Positions 57,750 to 64,000 of a stretch of 64,000 bases of DNA are shown here, piece after piece. Numbering within the stretch: position 1 is the stretch's first letter; every line of letters begins with the position of its first letter. The notes under the pieces are model-generated. The model did no database searches, was not told the DNA's origin, and saw nothing but the letters and a program-made list of their open reading frames with translations. The stretch covers positions 29,668,001 through 29,732,000 of the forward strand of contig OX940860.1 in NCBI GenBank assembly GCA_954871525.1. The letters run 5' to 3'. Position numbers and translations under genes: made by a program. Origin of the DNA: Parietaria judaica (Eukaryota > Streptophyta > Magnoliopsida > Rosales > Urticaceae).

Positions 57750-59870
57750 CTAAGAAGGCTTGACTACACAAACTACGTACCAGAAATTATAGAGAGAGAA
57801 AGCATGATCGAAGAGTGTGATGAAAAGGACATTGGGATCCTGACTGGTATCATCGCTGGATAAGGCACGGAGGCAAGACTCAAATGAATTAGATTGAATG
57901 ATCTTCACAAAATTTAGGAAAAGAAAAGAAATTAAATAAGCCAAAATATATTAATTAGATTGAATGATCTTAACCAAATTTAGGTAAAGAATCTTACGGG
58001 AAAACGAAGCGGAAGGTGGACGGAAAAGTTTTATCTTTGGAAGCTAAGTAAAACTAAAATTGAAATATAAAAATAACAGCCAAAATATATTAATTTGATT
58101 GAATTTTCTTAAGAAAATTTATGAAAGGGAATGTTACCGGAGAAGCAAAGAAGCTAATGGGTGACGGAGAAGCATTATCTTCGTAAGCATTAAGAAAATG
58201 ATAAATCTGGAAGGAAAAAAAATCAATCCAAAATCAGTAAATCAATCATGTAACAATCCCCTAAATAAAAATTCTAATGAAAAAGCAACCAAAATCATTG
58301 ACATTATATACGTACAATCCATGAAAAGCAGAAACTTTTAACAGAGGAAACCAAAATCATTGTCATTATATAAGTAAAATTGTTGATAAAAGTTAACTAT
58401 TGGAATTTGTAAAACTTCAACAGCATTAACTTTAATAAATCCCGTAAGTAAGACTCTGACCAGAAAGTTTACGAACGTCAGTAAGTCTAAAATTGAATAA
58501 AAAAAAGTCAACTAATATTAGATTTAATGATCTTAACAAAATCTGTGAAAAAAAAAAACCTTACCGGAGAACCAACACAACGGATGGGTGACAGAGAAGC
58601 GTTAATAAAATGATAACTCTGGCAAAAAACTCAAACAAAATTCTGTAAATTTAACCATTGATCGACTACACAAACTACGTACCAGAATTTATAGAGAGAG
58701 AAAGCATGATCGAAGAGTGTAAGGAAAAGGACATTGGGATCCTGACTGGTATCATCGCTGGATAAGGCACGGAGGCAAGACTCAAATGAATTAGATCGAA
58801 TGATCTTCACAAAATATAGGAAAAGAAAAGAAATTAAATAAGCCAAAATATATTAATTAGATTGAATGATCGGAGAAACAAAATTGGAATGATCTTAACA
58901 AAATTTGGGAAAAGAATCTTACCGGAGAAGCAACACAGCGGAAGGTGGACGGAGAAGTATTATCTTTGGAAGCTAAGTAAAACGAAAATTGAAATAAAAA
59001 TATAACAGCCAAAATATGTTAATTCGATTGAATTTTAAGATTGAATGATCGGAGAAACAAATTTGGAGAAGCAACGTGGTACACGGGGGACGGAGAAGCG
59101 TTGACTTCGACATCAAATTAAAACTAAAATTGAAAGAAAAAAACAGTCAAAATATATTAATAAGATTGAATGATCTTAACAAAATTTGGGTAAAGAATCT
59201 TACGGGAAAACGAAGCGGAAGGTGGACGGAAAAGTTTTATCTTTGGAAGCTAAGTAAAACTAAAATTGAAATATAAAAATAACAGCCAACATATATTAAT
59301 TCGATTGAATTTTCTTAAGAAAATCTATGAAAGGGAATGTTACCGGAGAAGCAAAGCAGCTAACGGGTGACGCAGAAGCATTATCTTCGTAAGTATTAAG
59401 AAAATGATAAATCTGAAAGAAAAAAAAATCAATCCAAAATCAGTAAATCAAATCATGTAACAATCCCCTAAATAAAAATTCTAATAAAAAAGCAACCAAA
59501 ATCATTGACATTATATAAGTACAATCCATGAAAAGCAGAAACTTTTAACATAGGAAAACAAAATCATTGTCATTATATAAGTAAAATTGTTGATAAAAGT
59601 TAACTATTGGAATTTGTAAAACTTCAACAACATTAACTTTAATAAATCCCGTAAGTAAGACTCTGACCAGAAAGTTTACGAACGTAAGTAAGTCTAAAAT
59701 TGAATAAAAAAAAAGTCAACTAACATTAGATTTAATGATCTTAACAAAATCTGTGAAAAAAAACCTTACCAGAGAACCAACACAGCGGATGGGTGACAGA
59801 GAAGCGTTAATAAAATGATAACTCTGCCAAAAAACTCAAACAAAATTCTGTAAATTTAACCATTGATGAG
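57750..59870 (-). repeat. Duplicated ~0.7-kb blocks with exon-like units (Helitron interior)
   Basis: The stretch 57957-58663 recurs at 59163-59869, shifted by 1206 bp, with few changes. A second stretch, 57760-57960, recurs at about 58666-58870. On the minus strand, units of 37-41 bp such as 'ctccgtcacccattagc' begin after AAAG or similar and end CCG followed by GTAAG, at least five times. They look like repeated small exons with donor sites. Two copies of a longer segment encode SNSFESCLRALSSDDTSQD, then DPNVLF and LFDHAFSLY, ending at a GTACGTAG donor. I do not recognise the protein; a captured and amplified gene fragment is possible. Confidence 0.6.
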
Positions 59871-62087
59871 AATGAGAATGGCATAAATATGTTGCGTCCT
59901 TAAATGAATTGTGTACTAAAGAAAAAATTCTGGAAACCATATATTAACCATACGAATCTCAAGTGTTCGTAAGAATCATAAATTAAAGACTTTGCAAAGG
60001 AAAAATTACAAACTTATAAATGAGATAAAAATTTATAAATATAGAAATTTATAATATTACTGTGCAGCGGGAGGTGTTGAAGTCGGTGGTAAACGGAATT
60101 GGTCTTGCACACCATTCATCTCACCGTGGGGGAGGAGGTGTCATCCGTAATTGCAGAAAGATCGAAGAGTCGTCAAAGATTCTAGTTTTTGAAACTGTAC
60201 CTGAGAGACGGAGGAGAGAATTAAGATTGTAGAGATTAAGTTTAAATATCTGATTAAAGACTTTTCTCAAACTATGACAATGCCAAACAAACAATTTTAA
60301 CCAAAATAAAATTATGTATAATAGATCAAGCAGAACTCGATAGAAATATCATTTAACGCTTATTGAAATACTTCTAATCTTAAAATGAAAAAGCTGACCT
60401 TAAATATCTACTTCGAATGGCAGATTTTGCTGGAAGGCTATGTAGCAAGTCAACGGTTGTGGAACTTGGCTATGGCGGTGGGCTCTGCATGCGCTTTAAA
60501 AAATGAATAAAGATCTGGAAAAAAAAAAAGCAATCAAAATTGTTTAAACAGAAACAAAAGACCAAAAATAACAGAGAAAACAACGAGAAAACCATAATCA
60601 CAAATAATTACTGGAACAGGTGGCAGATATAGTTGTGGTTGTGGGAGGATTAAATGGCGCCGGGGAGTGTTGGCGGATACGGCAGAGGCAGTGGTCTATG
60701 TGGTTGCTCAAATTGATGTGTCATTTCAATTATAACCTAACCTAATGATGGATGCAGTGGTCTATGTGGTTGCTCAAATTGATGCGCAGGGGAGTGTAGT
60801 AAGGACTATTGGAGGGAATCGAAAGCTGACGTGATGCATGTTGTAAGTACTTGAATTAAAAAAAAAAAACATCTATTATTAAATTTTAATGGCACAAATC
60901 CTTATTAATTTGAAAATTTTCAGTCTATTTATTACCAATACCATGATTTAACCCTGTCATCAAAGCAATAACTAAATTTTAATAAACTTCTCATCCAAAA
61001 CTTATATGTGATAGAAACTAATTTGTAAAAATTAAAAATGCTAACATAAAAATCATCCCCAACTAAAGCATCATTGACTAACCTTCCATACTTTTGAAGT
61101 TTTAAGTTTCCTAGTGCAAAGTGGTGTTGTCGGAATGAATAACACTCTAGTCCTGTGAAAAATTAACGGCAATCTGAAAGCTATTCAGTTTGAAACAAAA
61201 ACCTAAATAACAATCTGCTATACTAAAAAAACACTGAATAAACAATAACAAAAAAATCATCTAACGTTATTACAATCTCTAGTTCAATAGGAGAATGTTC
61301 TTTGTCTGTATTGTAGAGATGAGATTAAATTCTCTTATTGAGGACTTTTCTCAAAAAATTATAATGGTTATGAAACAATTCTACTACCAAAGAAATTCAA
61401 GTAGAACAGCCAAATACAACTCCATGGAATAGCACGAATACAACTCTAAAGAAATTCTTGATAAAAAATAGCCTAAACACTTAATCTAATTGAGAAATCT
61501 AACCTTAAATATCTTCTTCAAAAATATCATTTCTGCAGTCAAGCACCACTTTGGAGTCTCAAAGTAGAGAGAAACTTTGTGGTTTTGGCTGTAAGGCTTT
61601 GTGGTGAGGCGACACTTGACGTACTTGGCGATGGCGGCGAGATCGGTGGATACACTTTGTGACCGAGCGAAGCAGCAACAGACAGAGACAATGCCGGAAG
61701 GACGTCGTCAAGGTATGAAGTAGGACGGTCGTTCCGTGGAGAAGTTCGCACAAAGAGAGTAGAATGACGAAGATTACATCGACAATCAATCAAAGAGAAA
61801 TAGAAGGTTTAAAAAGCATTTGGGTAGTTATTATTCTAGGGGAAAATAAAGAAGAGGAATACTAATAGAAGATGCATCATTTCATTTGGATGAAGGAACA
61901 CTCTTGGAAGAAGGTTTATTTTCAATTTTTTTATTTAATTTTAAATCATAAAAAAATATAAATGAAAAGGTACGTTCTTTTTTTCTTTAAAAAATAAATC
62001 AAAAATTTGAGAAAAAAGAATGAGGCTCAAATTGATGGTTTTTGGCCGACACGATTCCCGAAATTATTGCCCTTTTATATATATAGA
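59871..62087 (-). other. 5' portion of the Helitron, possible gene fragments
   Basis: Mostly AT-rich DNA. GC-richer islands at about 60065-60180, 60415-60490, 60610-60720 and 61545-61790 alternate with AT-rich DNA, as exons and introns do. The last includes an 84-codon minus-strand frame with a Pro/Ser-rich stretch (YPPISPPSPSTSSVASPQSL). At 60685-60722 and 60755-60785 the phrase 'cagtggtctatgtggttgct' is repeated. No Rep or helicase domain was seen. A captured gene fragment is possible, but no protein family was recognised. Confidence 0.4.
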
Positions 62088-62164
62088 TTATTTTTATTTG
62101 CTATATTTACCTTCATAAATTTATTTTAGTTCATTACTTTATAATCACTAATAATAATAGGTAG

Positions 62165-62546
62165 TAACACAAGTAGCAAAAAATCAAATTCTGCTATACC
62201 CCTTCTGAATTAAATCTTCCCTCTCAATTCATTTTCATTTTTCCTCTTCATTTTTTCATCTCCATTATTTCTCCTCAATTCTCTAAATGACGAATGTAAT
62301 ATGTCGTTAGATAGATTGACACGAGTGAAATATCGTGAAAGATAATTTGTGTAAGAGGGCAGAAAATCACCGGAAAATCTAAAGACGAACGCATCGGCAA
62401 AGACAATTTTTAGACGGAATTTTGAATTATTTCGATCCATCTTTCAAAAGTTTTTAATTTTTGCTAAAACTTACTACAATGGAAATCACCATATTTTGAA
62501 TTCTGGAATATTGTATCCACAAATCGATTTTTTGCTACTTGTGTTA
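62165..62546. mobile_element. Short TIR element (MITE candidate)
   Basis: A 21-bp terminal inverted repeat (TAACACAAGTAGCAAAAAAT plus C) occurs at 62165-62185 and, inverted, at 62526-62546. The 382-bp interior has no long reading frame. No certain target duplication was identified. It lies just outside the Helitron end. Confidence 0.6.
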
Positions 62547-64000
62547 TTAGTTAATGAATTTTCCCTAATAATATATACAAAAGTTTTTTTTTACCTGATG
62601 GAACTCAAAAACACCTTAGAGTCAAAATGCAAGAACACTCGGGATACGACAAGCCTTTCGCCGGAAAATCACAAGACGGCGTGAAAATATGATCGTAAGC
62701 AAGAACACGATTCTGAAAATATATTGTAGAGATGGGAGCGAATTCCGAAAAGTCAAGTTATGATTTTTAAAATTTGCACATGTATTTATAGAAGAACTAA
62801 CTATTTCACAAGAAGTCGCGACCCTTCATAAGGTGACTGTTAGCCTTAAATGATACAACTGTTCAACGTATCTTTTGGAATGCAAAATAACTACAAAAAA
62901 TAACTGCTTCACTAAAAGTCACAACCCTTCGGAAAGTGACTTTTGACCCCAAGAGATACCACTCTAAATATATTTGTCATTAATGAACAGTTACTGGATA
63001 TTTAATTCACATATTGAATTCCAACAACATGTTTTTGCACACAATATATCTAATAGCGTGGGTTTAGTATTTAATTCCAATTTTAAAAACCGATACCAAA
63101 CATTTAAACTGAATATCTTATTTAATAATAAAAGACTCACAATAGTTATTTAAAACAAGGTTCTAAATATCGATGTCGTTTCGCACTTTCCATTTTATGG
63201 ATATATCGCTTGCTATAATACCCAATAATCTCATGAGCAAGTTTAAGCATAAAACAAATAATTTCAGTTTATCGTAGTTGTTGGACATATTCTGTATATG
63301 CCCTGTATTCAGATGCTAATCCCGCTTGTATAAGATTATGGTCGTTTACCTAGGAATGAAAGGTTCTTATTAATGTTAATCTTATGTAGTTATCTACGGA
63401 TTATAGATATAATTATCAAATTGAATGTTTGATCCTTAGTTCTTTAACTTTTGCATTTATGTTAAAGTCATCACACTGGGTCTTTGTGTGAGGAAGTTTG
63501 ACTAACATAAATAAAGAACTTAAAATTGGTCTATAGTCTAGATCGGAAGTGGGAACTTCTGATCGGGAACGACTATTGGTGAACTTAATAGATCACATTT
63601 ATGTGGTGACCTATTACCGAGTCAGAGTGTTGTCCATGCACTGTTAAGTTCATCGGGTATGAAGTGTCTTCATACTGGACAGGGACAGACTTATATCTGA
63701 AATCATCATGTAAGTCCGTCACTGATGAAAGTACGATAAGGTCGCTAAGATGATCAGATGAAATCGGTTGATGTCCTGAGGTAATGTGGGTTTATATGGT
63801 TTAACTTAAACGGTCTTTGATTTAATCGTTTCAGTTTACAATCAAGTATTCCCAACACTTTTATTTTGGGATCGGAAGGTTGGTCGTAGTAAACTGCATA
63901 TTACAGATATGGATAATAACTTTATGATTTTCTTATTATGATTTTGTGGGAAGCAAATAAGTACTCATGGCCAGCTTACGGATTCATAACCCAATAAATG
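62547..64000. repeat. Repeat-rich window end, possible start of another LTR element
   Basis: Two diverged direct repeats ('caagaagtcgcgaccctt' and 'ctaaaagtcacaaccctt' with the following ~35 bp) lie at about 62800-62855 and 62910-62965. From about 63278 the sequence TGTTGGACATATTCTG and following AT-rich, frame-less DNA recall a copia-type LTR, but the window ends before a second copy could be seen. No gene is supported. Confidence 0.35.

Larger units (their letters stand above)
46237..62087 (-). mobile_element. Helitron-like rolling-circle transposon, non-autonomous, interrupted by an LTR element
   Basis: Read on the minus strand, the element starts with TC at 62087 (TCTATATATATAAAAGGGC). 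It ends with CTAG at 46237, preceded by a perfect hairpin (ACGCGC-AAAA-GCGCGT, 46251-46266) and a 14-nt spacer. Just outside, the plus strand has A at 46236 and T at 62088, as expected for insertion between A and T without target duplication. These are the hallmarks of plant Helitrons. The total is 15.85 kb; without the nested LTR retrotransposon about 7.0 kb. I see no HUH Rep or Pif1 helicase reading frame, so it looks non-autonomous. Its interior has duplicated blocks with exon-like units. The pairing of the two ends is inferred from polarity and the A/T rule. Confidence 0.75.

Noticed and set aside
59076..59276. 66-codon plus-strand frame in the Helitron repeats
   Set aside because: Lys/Leu-rich low-complexity frame across AT-rich repeats, opposite to the exon-like units.

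Overview
The window is plant nuclear DNA, most likely from a eudicot. Multi-exon genes have short AT-rich GT-AG introns, several first exons are GC-rich, and the products include plant-specific plastid, mitochondrial, vacuolar and cell-wall proteins. No RNA gene or CRISPR array was recognised. Exon boundaries were read by hand from splice signals, frame continuity and family homology recalled from memory; no database search was possible.

Positions 1-46,000 are a normal gene-rich arm. In order they hold plastid protoporphyrinogen oxidase (+), a short non-canonical Aux/IAA (+), an intronless GH19 chitinase (-), plastid SecA1 (-), a SEC23 COPII subunit (-), a NIP30/FAM192A-type protein (+), a full-length ABCB transporter (-), a BAHD acyltransferase (-), a two-pore K+ channel (+), a secreted DUF7705-type protein (+), mitochondrial release factor 1 (-), a pectin methylesterase with PMEI pro-region (-), a plastid circularly permuted GTPase (-), a small membrane J-domain protein (+), a broken DPH4-like J-protein (-) and a NYN plus OST-HTH RNA-binding protein (-). 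Most are complete. SecA1 has a 2-bp frameshift and a lost donor GT, NIP30 has an apparent 1-nt frameshift, and the DPH4-like copy lacks its HPD segment. These suggest either a duplicated segment losing genes or small consensus errors in the assembly.

Positions 46,237-62,087 are a nested mobile-element complex and the most interesting part. The outer element looks like a Helitron on the minus strand: 5' TC at 62,087, 3' hairpin plus CTAG at 46,237, inserted between A and T. It ends about 230 bp upstream of the NYN/OST-HTH start codon. Inside it, at 46,970-55,833, is an LTR retrotransposon with two 765-bp LTRs, a CTATA target duplication, a primer binding site and a polypurine tract. It has no recognisable gag-pol. 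Instead it carries, in sense, an uninterrupted 411-codon SKIP14-like F-box/LRR/Cys-rich ORF, then a 55-bp hairpin-forming minisatellite and a decayed antisense coiled-coil ORF region. The rest of the Helitron holds a long foldback and roughly 1.2-kb duplicated blocks with repeated exon-like units. A short TIR element and an undefined repeat follow to the window end.
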